Made by a program: the position numbers and the translations under genes. Of a stretch of 64,000 bases of DNA, positions 49,238 through 57,459 are shown piece after piece. Source of the DNA: Arthrobacter sp. CJ23 (lineage in GTDB: Bacteria > Actinomycetota > Actinomycetes > Actinomycetales > Micrococcaceae); NCBI RefSeq assembly GCF_024741795.1, contig NZ_CP102950.1:62001-126000 (forward strand), written 5' to 3'. Every line of letters begins with the position of its first letter. The stretch's first letter is position 1. The notes under the pieces are model-generated. The model made no database searches, was not told where the DNA came from, and was given only the letters and a program-made list of their open reading frames with translations.

Positions 49238-50125
49238 GTGCGTATCCCTGATCGCCGCTTCGCCCTCTACCTGATGACCCCGGCGGCGTTGTTCCTCGCA
49301 GTATTTGTTGCCTACCCGTTGTTCAGGCTCGTGGCCGACAGTTTCTTCAAGATTTCCCCCATCGTCGGCGGTCCACGCGACTTCGTCGGCCTGGACAACT
49401 ACTTCCGGGCCTTCGCCTCCGAAGCCTTCATGGGCGCCGGCTGGCGGACCCTCGCCTACACCGTGGTGGTGGTGACCCTCGAGTTTGCGCTGGGCCTCGG
49501 CATGGCGCTCCTCTTCACCACCCTCGGCCGCAAGTCCCAGGTGTGGCGGACAGCCTTCCTGTACCCGCTCATGATCGCCCCGATCGTGGCCGGACTGCTG
49601 TGGAAGTTCCTCATGATCGACAACTTCGGCCTCATCGGGACTCTCCTGCACCAGGCCGGCATCCTGTTCAACCCCAACCAGATCGGCTGGCTGTCCGACC
49701 CGGACATCGTGCTCTTCTCGGTCGCCATCCCGGACATCTGGCTGACCACGTCGTTCATGTGCCTGGTGTTGTTCGCCGGGCTCCAGAACATCCCCGGCGA
49801 CCTCATCGAGGCCGCCCGCCTGGACGGTGCCAGGGCCCCGGCGCTCCTGTTCCGGATCATCCTCCCGTTGCTCCGGCCGGTCATCGCCGTGGCACTGGTG
49901 GTCCGTGGCATCGATGCCGCCCGTGCCTTTGACACCATCCTCATCCAGACCAACGGCGGCCCGCAGTCCGCCTCCGAGACCATGAGCCTGCTGATCTACC
50001 GGACCATGATCCGCTTCGGCGATCCGGGACTGGCCAGCGCCATGGGCACCATCTACCTGGTGGCGATGCTCGCCGTCGCGTTCTTCGCGGTGACCACCAT
50101 CTGGCGACCAGGAAAGGACAGTTGA
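49238..50125 (+). CDS. sugar ABC transporter permease, MalF type
   Basis: The 295-residue protein has six transmembrane helices and the cytoplasmic coupling (EAA) loop EAARLDGARAPALLFRIILP. GTG 49238 has GGAAGAG upstream. Its stop shares one base with the start of the next permease gene (TGATG). It forms the importer with the lipoprotein and the second permease. Confidence 0.92.
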   Translation: MRIPDRRFALYLMTPAALFLAVFVAYPLFRLVADSFFKISPIVGGPRDFVGLDNYFRAFASEAFMGAGWRTLAYTVVVVTLEFALGLGMALLFTTLGRKSQVWRTAFLYPLMIAPIVAGLLWKFLMIDNFGLIGTLLHQAGILFNPNQIGWLSDPDIVLFSVAIPDIWLTTSFMCLVLFAGLQNIPGDLIEAARLDGARAPALLFRIILPLLRPVIAVALVVRGIDAARAFDTILIQTNGGPQSASETMSLLIYRTMIRFGDPGLASAMGTIYLVAMLAVAFFAVTTIWRPGKDS

Positions 50126-51075
50126 TGAGCGTGGCAGTAAAGCAAGCAACAGAAGGTGCCATGACCAGCCGAACCGTTGCGCCGCCGTCGGGCGCCACCA
50201 GCCCAAGCGGCCCGCGCAAGCGCCGTGGAGTCAATCGCGAAGGCCTTGAGGCGGGACGCCGCAGTACCCGGACTCTTCTCTGGATCCTGCTCGTCGCCGC
50301 CATGGTGCTGTACGGCTTCCCGTTCCTGTACCTGCTCTTCACGTCCTTCAAGACCCCCATTGATACCATCGCGGTCCCGCCCACCATCCTCCCCAGGGAA
50401 TGGACGCTGGAGAACTACACCAACGCCCTGGGCCGCAGCGGCGTGCTGGCCTCCATCATCAACAGCACCCAGACGGCCATCATCAGCACCCTGCTATCGC
50501 TGCTCCTGGCCGTACCGGCCGCCTACGGCATCACCCGGTACAAGACCGCCAGCGGACGCGTGTTCATCATGGCCGCGCTGGTGACCCGCATGGTGCCACC
50601 GGTGGCGATCGGCATCCCGCTGGCGTCCATGATGGCCTCGGTCGGCCTGGCCGATACCCCGATTGCGCTGTCCATCGCCCACACCACCATCTCGCTGCCC
50701 CTTTCCATCTGGCTCATGTCCAGCTTCTTCGAAGCGGTTCCCCGTGACCTGGAGGAAGCGGCGACCGTGGACGGTTGCAGCAGGCTCGGCGCCCTCTGGC
50801 GGGTGGTGATCCCCGTGGTCTCCGGCGGCATCGCCGTCACCGCGATCTTCGCCTTCCTGGCCTCCTGGAACGAATTCCTCTTCGCACTCCTGATGACGGC
50901 GATCCGCTCGCAGACCACCCCGGTGGTGATCGCCAACTTCCAGACCCAGTTCGGCCTGGACTGGGGATCCATGACGGCGCTCGCAGCCGTCTACTCGATC
51001 CCGGTCATCCTCCTCACGCTTCTCTTGCAGCGCAAGATCGTGGCAGGCATGACGCTCGGCGCCGTCAAGGGCTAG
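50125..51075 (+). CDS. sugar ABC transporter permease, MalG type
   Basis: The 316-residue protein has six transmembrane helices after a polar N-terminus of about 50 residues, with the EAA loop LEEAATVDGCSRLGALWRVV. ATG 50125 has AAAGGA 6-7 nt upstream and overlaps the preceding stop. No ATP-binding subunit gene is present in the island, so a shared MsiK-type ATPase encoded elsewhere is probably used. Confidence 0.92.
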   Translation: MSVAVKQATEGAMTSRTVAPPSGATSPSGPRKRRGVNREGLEAGRRSTRTLLWILLVAAMVLYGFPFLYLLFTSFKTPIDTIAVPPTILPREWTLENYTNALGRSGVLASIINSTQTAIISTLLSLLLAVPAAYGITRYKTASGRVFIMAALVTRMVPPVAIGIPLASMMASVGLADTPIALSIAHTTISLPLSIWLMSSFFEAVPRDLEEAATVDGCSRLGALWRVVIPVVSGGIAVTAIFAFLASWNEFLFALLMTAIRSQTTPVVIANFQTQFGLDWGSMTALAAVYSIPVILLTLLLQRKIVAGMTLGAVKG

Positions 51076-51131
51076 ACCATCTTTGAAACAACACTGAAAG
51101 GCACGCAAGAGAACATGGACGTGGGAGACAG

Positions 51132-52175
51132 ATGAGCAACAAGAACATCGGCATCAAGGACGTGGCCATCGCCGCCGGCGTCTCCGTGACGACTGTCTCC
51201 CATGTCCTCAACGAGGTTTCCTACGCCAGAATCAGCCCCGAAACCAGGGACAAGGTCAGGGCCATTTCGGAGCAACTAGGCTATGGCCCCAACCGCCTTG
51301 CCCAGGCCCTTCGCACCCAGAGGACCGGCATGCTGGGCCTGGTCAGCGAGGATATCGCCACCACGCCCCACGCCGGCCGGATCATCCTCGGCGCTGACGA
51401 GGCCGCCAGAGCCCGGGGGTACAACCTCATGATCATCAACACCTCCGGCTCGTCCAGCCTCGAATCCCGGCAGGCCGACGTCGAGACCCTCCTGGAACGC
51501 CGGGTGGACGGAATCCTCTACGCCACCATGTACCACCGCAACGTGGAGCTGCCGGCCAACCTCGGCAGCGTGCCCTCCGTCCTGGTCGACTCGGTGGCCA
51601 TCGGCGGAAACATCACAGCCGTGATCCCGGACGAAGAACGTGGTGCACGCGCCGCCGTGGGCGCGCTCCTCGAAGCAGGCCACACCCGGGTGGGCTTCAT
51701 CAACAACACCGATGATGTCCCCGCAACCCGGGACCGCCTCCAGGCCTTCCGGACCATGCTGACTGAAGCAGGGCTCGACGGCGACGCGGCACCTGTCGAG
51801 TCCGAGGTCTCCGAGGTGCAAGGGGGCTATGAAGCGGCCCGGCGGATCCTGGCACGCGAGGACCGGCCCACCGGCTTGTTCTGCTACAACGACCGGATGG
51901 CGATGGGAGCCTACCGCGCCGCTGCGGAGTTGGGACTTGCGATTCCCGCTGATCTTTCAGTCGTCGGCTTCGATGACCAGGAACTGATCGCCGCCAACCT
52001 TTACCCGGGCCTCACCACCGTGGCCCTGCCTCACTACGAGATGGGTGCTTGGGCCACCGAGCACCTGATTGACGCCGTCGAGGGGAAGACCGACCTTACC
52101 CTCATGGCACTCCACCCGACCATTCTGAGCTGCCCCCTCGTGCGCCGTGATTCCGTCGCGGCTCCGCGGCCATAG
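51132..52175 (+). CDS. LacI-family regulator, copy 1
   Basis: The 347-residue protein has the LacI helix-turn-helix and hinge (IGIKDVAIAAGVSVTTVSHV, LNEVSYARISPETRDKV) and a periplasmic-binding-like sensor domain with GLFCYNDRMAMGAYRAAAEL and LSVVGFDDQELIAANLYPGL. It follows the permease genes and precedes the intracellular GH32 gene. It is strikingly similar along its length to the regulator at 56230. Confidence 0.93.
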   Translation: MSNKNIGIKDVAIAAGVSVTTVSHVLNEVSYARISPETRDKVRAISEQLGYGPNRLAQALRTQRTGMLGLVSEDIATTPHAGRIILGADEAARARGYNLMIINTSGSSSLESRQADVETLLERRVDGILYATMYHRNVELPANLGSVPSVLVDSVAIGGNITAVIPDEERGARAAVGALLEAGHTRVGFINNTDDVPATRDRLQAFRTMLTEAGLDGDAAPVESEVSEVQGGYEAARRILAREDRPTGLFCYNDRMAMGAYRAAAELGLAIPADLSVVGFDDQELIAANLYPGLTTVALPHYEMGAWATEHLIDAVEGKTDLTLMALHPTILSCPLVRRDSVAAPRP

Positions 52176-52214
52176 GCAGCCAGCCCCTTCCACTTCCCCA
52201 GAGGAACGCCACAC

Positions 52215-53798
52215 ATGTCCAGTTGCCTTGACGCCGCACGCCCGGAAACAGCCCCGGCCGAAACCTCCAGGTTCCGGCCTGCCGTCCACTTCACGGCAAG
52301 GGATACCTGGCTGAACGACCCCAATGGCCTGGTTTTCCTCGACGGCGTGTACCACCTCTTCTTCCAGAGCAACCCGTACGGCAACGTCTGGGGCAACATG
52401 TCCTGGGGCCACGCCACCTCCCCTGATCTGTTGCACTGGACGGAACATCCCGTTGCCATTGCCTGCGACGAGGCAGAGGACATCTTCTCAGGGAGTGTCG
52501 TAGTCGACCACGGCAACACGTCCGGTTTCGGCACGGCGGACGCACCTGCCCTCGTGGCCATTTACACCAGTGCCTACAAAGCCGGGTCCGAACACAGCGG
52601 CACTCAGGCCCAGTCTCTGGCCTACAGCACAGACGCTGGGATGACGTGGCGAAAACACGGAGGAAACCCTGTCCTCACCAGAAACTCCGCGAACTTCCGC
52701 GATCCCAAAGTCTTCCGCTATCAAGGGGACCAAGGTGCCTACTGGGTCATGGTCGCCGTCGAAGCGCAGCACCAAAAGGTGGTCTTCTATCGTTCGGAAG
52801 ACCTCAAATCCTGGGACTTCCTGAGCGACTTCGGGCCGGCCAACGCCGACGCCGGCGAATGGGAATGCCCCGATCTCTTTCCCCTGGCGGTGGACGGGGA
52901 CCCGGGCAACATCAAATGGGTACTGATCGTAAACATTAACCCCGGCGCAGTGGCTGGGGGTTCCGGTGGCCAGTACTTCATCGGGCACTTCGACGGCGCC
53001 CGTTTCCTCCCGGACGCCGGTGCACTCGCGGCGCCAGCAGGAGTGGCCTCCCTCACCGACCCCAAGGCGGCCGCTGCAGCCTTGCAGCAATGCCTGTGGC
53101 TGGACTGGGGACGCGACTGCTACGCCTCCGTATCTTTTAGCAACGCCCCGGATGGCCGGCGCATCATCATCGGTTGGATGAACAACTGGGACTACGCCAA
53201 CGAGCTGCCCACCGCCCCTTGGCGGTCCTCGATGACCCTCGCCCGCGAACTGCGCCTCACAGCAATCAACGGCTCCGCCCGTCTGATCCAGCAGCCGGTC
53301 CTGGCCGAGCCCTGCGCAGGAGAAGAGCTGCCCACTGCCAAGGACCAATTGAACGCAGACACCTTTGAGCTGCGAAATTCAGCCCTCCGGTTGCCGGACG
53401 CGGTGCCCGGCAGCGCCCACATCATTGAGGCGGAGATACTGCCCGGAAGCGCCGAACGCTTTGATTTCCGGCTCTTCGGAAGCAGTGACGGGAGCAAGGG
53501 CACCATTCTTAGCTACGACACAAGCCGCGCGCAGCTCATCCTTGACCGCAGACGGTCAGGAAACACCGGCTTCCACGGGAAATTCGCTTCGGTCGAGTCG
53601 GCACCAGTTGACCTTGAAAACGGTGTACTCAAATTACTGATCGTCGTGGACCACTGCTCGGTTGAAGTCTTCGTCCAGGGCGGCAAGGTCGTCCTGACTG
53701 ATCTCATCTTCCCCGAAGCCGAAAGCCCGGAGAACTGGCTATCGGCTGCGGGAGGCTCAGCAACAGTACTGAAGCTCGCGGTCTCAACACTCTCCTAA
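52215..53798 (+). CDS. intracellular GH32 beta-fructofuranosidase
   Basis: The 527-residue protein has the GH32 catalytic residues Asp35 (WLNDPNG), Asp163 (FRDP) and Glu217 (ECPDLF), and a C-terminal beta-sandwich, but no signal peptide. It closely resembles the exported GH32 enzyme of the island without the CBM insertion: its propeller passes directly from GGSGGQYFIGHFDG to CLWLDWGRDCYASVSF. It probably hydrolyses imported inulobiose, levanbiose or sucrose to fructose. AGAGGAA precedes ATG 52215. Confidence 0.9.
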   Translation: MSSCLDAARPETAPAETSRFRPAVHFTARDTWLNDPNGLVFLDGVYHLFFQSNPYGNVWGNMSWGHATSPDLLHWTEHPVAIACDEAEDIFSGSVVVDHGNTSGFGTADAPALVAIYTSAYKAGSEHSGTQAQSLAYSTDAGMTWRKHGGNPVLTRNSANFRDPKVFRYQGDQGAYWVMVAVEAQHQKVVFYRSEDLKSWDFLSDFGPANADAGEWECPDLFPLAVDGDPGNIKWVLIVNINPGAVAGGSGGQYFIGHFDGARFLPDAGALAAPAGVASLTDPKAAAAALQQCLWLDWGRDCYASVSFSNAPDGRRIIIGWMNNWDYANELPTAPWRSSMTLARELRLTAINGSARLIQQPVLAEPCAGEELPTAKDQLNADTFELRNSALRLPDAVPGSAHIIEAEILPGSAERFDFRLFGSSDGSKGTILSYDTSRAQLILDRRRSGNTGFHGKFASVESAPVDLENGVLKLLIVVDHCSVEVFVQGGKVVLTDLIFPEAESPENWLSAAGGSATVLKLAVSTLS

Positions 53799-53813
53799 TC
53801 CGAAAGGTCCAGA

Positions 53814-54764
53814 ATGCCAACAGCCCAGCACACCGACGATGACTCCAAACCGAGCATTGATGTCCTTGTTGTCGGTGAAGCCCTCGTGGACATCGTTGTC
53901 TCTCCCCAAGGCACCGTGGAGCACCCCGGTGGGTCACCCGCAAACGTTGCCTACGGACTCGGACGGCTGGGTGCGGACACCGCATTGTTGACCTCGATCG
54001 GCGACGACCACCATGGCGCCGCTATCGAGAAGCACCTTCGGAGTGCCGGTGTTAACCTCTTGCCCGGTTCCAAGGGCCGTGGCGGAACCGCTACGGCGAC
54101 TGCGATTCTGGCTTCCGATGGTTCAGCACACTATGACTTCGACATCCGGTGGGACCTCCCGCGGATCGCTCCGGCGAGCCTTCCCAACGTCCTGCACACC
54201 GGCTCGATTGCTACCTTCCTGGCGCCGGGAGCGGCAGTGGTAAGGGAGCTTCTCGAGCAAGCACATAAGCGCTGTGTGGTCACCTACGATCCCAACATCC
54301 GCCCTGCATTGCTCGGCAGCCAGTTTGAGGCAAGAACCCTCTTCGAGGAACTTGTCCCGTTCACGGAGGTAGTTAAACTCAGCGACGAGGACGCACTGTG
54401 GCTCTATCCGCAGCTATCCCTGGAAGACATCTCAAAACGTATCCTTGAACTTGGGACCAGACTCGTCGCCGTCACGATGGGAGCGGAGGGATCCCTGCTC
54501 ACAACGGGAGGCACGCGGGTCATCGTTCCCTCGGTTAAGTCAGCCGTGGTCGACACCATTGGGGCCGGCGACTCGTATATGTCTGCCCTGATCTATGGAC
54601 TCCTCAGGCGCGGAGCAGATGGGCTGGCACCGTCGGCGCTGGAGTCGCTGGGCCGCATGGCATCCAAAGCAGCGGCCATCACAGTACGCCGCCCAGGCGC
54701 TCACCCTCCAACGTCAGAGGAACTACGGGAGGAACTCCCGGAGCATCAACCGGTGGCCCAATGA
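53814..54764 (+). CDS. PfkB-family carbohydrate kinase, probable fructokinase
   Basis: The 316-residue protein has the first PfkB signature region (HPGGSPANVAYGLGRLGADT) and the second, VVDTIGAGDSYMSALIYGLL, with the catalytic Asp. It most likely phosphorylates fructose released by the GH32 enzyme. GAAAGG precedes the ATG. It lies 15 bp after the GH32 gene in the same operon. Confidence 0.9.
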   Translation: MPTAQHTDDDSKPSIDVLVVGEALVDIVVSPQGTVEHPGGSPANVAYGLGRLGADTALLTSIGDDHHGAAIEKHLRSAGVNLLPGSKGRGGTATATAILASDGSAHYDFDIRWDLPRIAPASLPNVLHTGSIATFLAPGAAVVRELLEQAHKRCVVTYDPNIRPALLGSQFEARTLFEELVPFTEVVKLSDEDALWLYPQLSLEDISKRILELGTRLVAVTMGAEGSLLTTGGTRVIVPSVKSAVVDTIGAGDSYMSALIYGLLRRGADGLAPSALESLGRMASKAAAITVRRPGAHPPTSEELREELPEHQPVAQ

Positions 54765-54793
54765 AGCCCGACCACAACACAAGGGAAGAACCC

Positions 54794-56131
54794 ATGTCAA
54801 GCAACAACTACTACGACGTGACTACGTGGCCCGTCGGTAATGCGTCCAAGGACGTCGGTGAAGTAATCAACAGCATCATCGCCGACATCAAGGACCGGCA
54901 GAGGGCCACCGATGAGAACAATGGCGGAAAGCCAGGCGCGGTGATCTACATTCCGCCCGGGGACTACCACCTTCGTACGCAGGTGCTGATCGACGTCAGC
55001 TTCCTCAGGATCGAGGGCTCGGGACACGGCTTCACGTCATCGAGCATCCGGTTCAACGTTCCCGAAGACGAATGGCCCGACCTGCATGAGCTGTGGCCCG
55101 GCGGGAGCCGCATCATCGTCGACCTTCCCGTTGCCGCGGACGGGGAGGAATCCAAGGGAGCCGCCTTCTATGTTGAGCGGAGCGGGAGCCCGCGGATCAG
55201 CTCGGTGGAGTTCTCCAACTTCTGCATCGACGGCTTGCACTTCACCCCGGATGGCTCGGGGATGCATCCGGAGAACAGCTACGTCAACGGCAAGACCGGC
55301 ATCTATGTCGCGAATGCCAATGACTCATTCCGCATAACCGGCATGGGGTTCGTCTACCTGGAGAACGCTCTCACCATCTACAACGCGGACGCGCTTTCCA
55401 TTCACGACAATTTCATCGCTGAATGCGGAAGCTGCATCGAGCTGCGCGGGTGGGGACAGGCGTCAAAGATCACCGACAACCTGGTCGGGGCAGGTTTCAA
55501 GGGTCACTCGATCTACGCCGAGAACCATGGCGGGCTCCTGATAACCGCGAACAACGTCTTCCCCCGTGGTGCGAGCAGCGTCCATCTCAACGGCGTCACG
55601 CGTTCAAGCGTCACCAACAACCGCTTGCACTCGTTCTATCCCGGGATGGTGGTTCTCGCAGCGAACAGTTCGGAAAACCTCGTGGCCACGAATCACTTCC
55701 TGCGTGACCATGAGCCCTGGACGCCCTTCCTGGGAGTCGACAACGGACTGGACGACCTCAACGGACTTCTCTGTGTCAGCGGAAGCAACAACTCTGTGGT
55801 CGGCAACCACTTCTCCCAGATCATCGACTCGCAGAGCATCCGGCCTGCAGGTGCGACGCCTGTCATCATTCGGCTGATGGAGGGGGTTGGCAACTTCGTC
55901 TCCAACAACCACGTGGTGGCGATGGACGTTCACGCCACGTCAAGTGACGACTGCTTCGAAGGTCAGGTGGACGCTCTGTTGACCACCGCGGCTTCGGACG
56001 CCCTCGCCGTTACGGCCGTCATGGTCGATTCCGAATCAGCCCGGAACACGATCCTTGATTCCGGAAGTGACGCCCAAGTTATCGCAGACAGGGCTCTTAA
56101 TGCCTTGAGGGCCACACCCACCGTCGCTTAG
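54794..56131 (+). CDS. GH91 protein, probable difructose anhydride III hydrolase
   Basis: The 445-residue beta-helix protein resembles the GH91 enzyme at 46126 (YYDVTTWPVG, VGEVINSIIADIKDRQ, VIYIPPGDYHLRTQVLIDVS, ENSYVNGKTGIYVANANDSF) with the catalytic pair Asp199 and Glu210. It is about 45 residues longer, with insertions after the first helix turn and near the C-terminus, and has no signal peptide. Length and likely cytoplasmic location fit DFA III hydrolases, which open difructose anhydride III to inulobiose; an inulin fructotransferase is the alternative. It is downstream of the kinase gene. Confidence 0.78.
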   Translation: MSSNNYYDVTTWPVGNASKDVGEVINSIIADIKDRQRATDENNGGKPGAVIYIPPGDYHLRTQVLIDVSFLRIEGSGHGFTSSSIRFNVPEDEWPDLHELWPGGSRIIVDLPVAADGEESKGAAFYVERSGSPRISSVEFSNFCIDGLHFTPDGSGMHPENSYVNGKTGIYVANANDSFRITGMGFVYLENALTIYNADALSIHDNFIAECGSCIELRGWGQASKITDNLVGAGFKGHSIYAENHGGLLITANNVFPRGASSVHLNGVTRSSVTNNRLHSFYPGMVVLAANSSENLVATNHFLRDHEPWTPFLGVDNGLDDLNGLLCVSGSNNSVVGNHFSQIIDSQSIRPAGATPVIIRLMEGVGNFVSNNHVVAMDVHATSSDDCFEGQVDALLTTAASDALAVTAVMVDSESARNTILDSGSDAQVIADRALNALRATPTVA

Positions 56132-56229
56132 GCGGCAGCAGCGCGCAGGAACACTTCGGGCTCTGAAGCATGTACCGTTTCCACATCGGACCGGCAGCAG
56201 GACCGGCTAGTTGAGGACGTGGGAAACCG

Positions 56230-57273
56230 TTGAGTTACAAGAACATTGGCATCAAGGATGTTGCCGTTGCCGCCGGCGTATCTGTGACCACGGTTTCCCA
56301 CGTCCTGAACAACGTCTCGTATGCCAGGATCAGCCCTGAGACCCGGGACAAGGTCAAGGAGGCGGCCGCGCGCCTGGGATACGGCCCCAACCGCCTGGCA
56401 CAGGCCCTTCGCACCCAGCACACGGGCATGCTTGGCCTGATCAGCGAGGAAATCGCCACCACACCTCACGCAGGCCGGATCATCCTGGGCGCCGACGAGG
56501 CGGCCAGGGCCCGCGGCTACAACTTGATGATCATCAACACCTCCAGCGCGGCCAGCCCGGAATCCAGGGAGGCCGACGTCGAGGCCCTCCTCGAGCGGCG
56601 CGTGGATGGCATCCTGTACGCCACCATGTACCACCGCGAGGTGGCCGTCCCGGCGAACCTGGCCCGTGTGCCCTCAGTTCTGGTGGACGCCGAAAGCCTC
56701 GCCAGAGACATGACGTCGGTGGTCCCGGACGAGGAAGGCGGGGCCCGGGCTGCTGTCCAGAGCCTGCTCGACGCCGGCCACACCCGGATCGGCTTCCTGA
56801 ACAACACCGACGACGTGCCCGCCACCCGCGACCGCCTCCGCGGCTTCCGGGAGACTCTGTCAAAGGCAGGGCTCGACGGCGATGCGGCGCCCGTTGAGGC
56901 TGAGCTGTCCGAGGCCCGGGGCGGCTACGTGGCCGGGCGCCGCATGCTGCAGCGTCCAGACCGCCCTACGGGCCTGTTTTGCTACAACGACCGCATGGCC
57001 ATGGGCTTCTACCGGGCGGCTGCGGAGATCGGGCTGAGGATTCCCGAGGACCTGTCCGTGGTGGGCTTTGATGACCAGGAGCTCATCGCAGCCAACCTCT
57101 ACCCGGGCCTCAGCACGGTGGCCCTGCCGCACTATGAAATGGGCGCCTGGGCCACGAACAACCTCATCGATGCCATTGAGGGGAAGACGGACCTCGCCCT
57201 GCTCTCCTCCCACCCCACCATCCTTGACTGCCCCCTGGTGCTCCGCGACTCCATCGCGCCACCCGCCGCCTGA
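56230..57273 (+). CDS. LacI-family regulator, copy 2
   Basis: The 347-residue protein has the same length and nearly the same DNA-binding helix (VAVAAGVSVTTVSHVLNNVS) as copy 1 at 51132, and the same sensor core (LSVVGFDDQELIAANLYPGL). Start TTG 56230. The recognition helices are identical, so both likely bind the same operator, while differences in the sensor domain could allow different inducers. It is the last gene of the island. Confidence 0.92.
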   Translation: MSYKNIGIKDVAVAAGVSVTTVSHVLNNVSYARISPETRDKVKEAAARLGYGPNRLAQALRTQHTGMLGLISEEIATTPHAGRIILGADEAARARGYNLMIINTSSAASPESREADVEALLERRVDGILYATMYHREVAVPANLARVPSVLVDAESLARDMTSVVPDEEGGARAAVQSLLDAGHTRIGFLNNTDDVPATRDRLRGFRETLSKAGLDGDAAPVEAELSEARGGYVAGRRMLQRPDRPTGLFCYNDRMAMGFYRAAAEIGLRIPEDLSVVGFDDQELIAANLYPGLSTVALPHYEMGAWATNNLIDAIEGKTDLALLSSHPTILDCPLVLRDSIAPPAA

Positions 57274-57459
57274 CCGCCCAACCACGGGTCACGGCAGGTG
57301 CTGCAGGGTTTCATGTACGCCTAGAGGGAACTTTTGCCTTTTCCTATGCGTGAATCACTCCGAACGGTGTAAAGCTAGAAACTGACGCAGCACCACACAG
57401 CGCGCAGACTATTGCGCCTTGCAGCACTACCAGGAGGGACGGGGCCAAGCCCCGATCAG

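Larger units (their letters stand above)
43381..57273. other. fructan (inulin/levan) utilisation island between hpt and ftsH
   Basis: Eleven genes for breakdown and uptake of fructans replace the usual direct hpt-ftsH junction. Leftward: GH32 and GH91 genes and an orphan signal-peptide ORF. Rightward: ABC importer (three genes), LacI regulator, intracellular GH32, PfkB kinase, second GH91, second LacI. No integrase, tRNA or terminal repeat is seen at the ends. The 52.2-56.1 kb part looks somewhat less GC-rich than the flanking ftsH and hpt genes. Confidence 0.85.

Noticed and set aside
56132..57459. Attachment sites or terminal repeats at the ends of the fructan island
   Set aside because: I compared the sequence after hpt (43294-43380) with that before ftsH (57274-57459) and saw no shared direct or inverted repeat.
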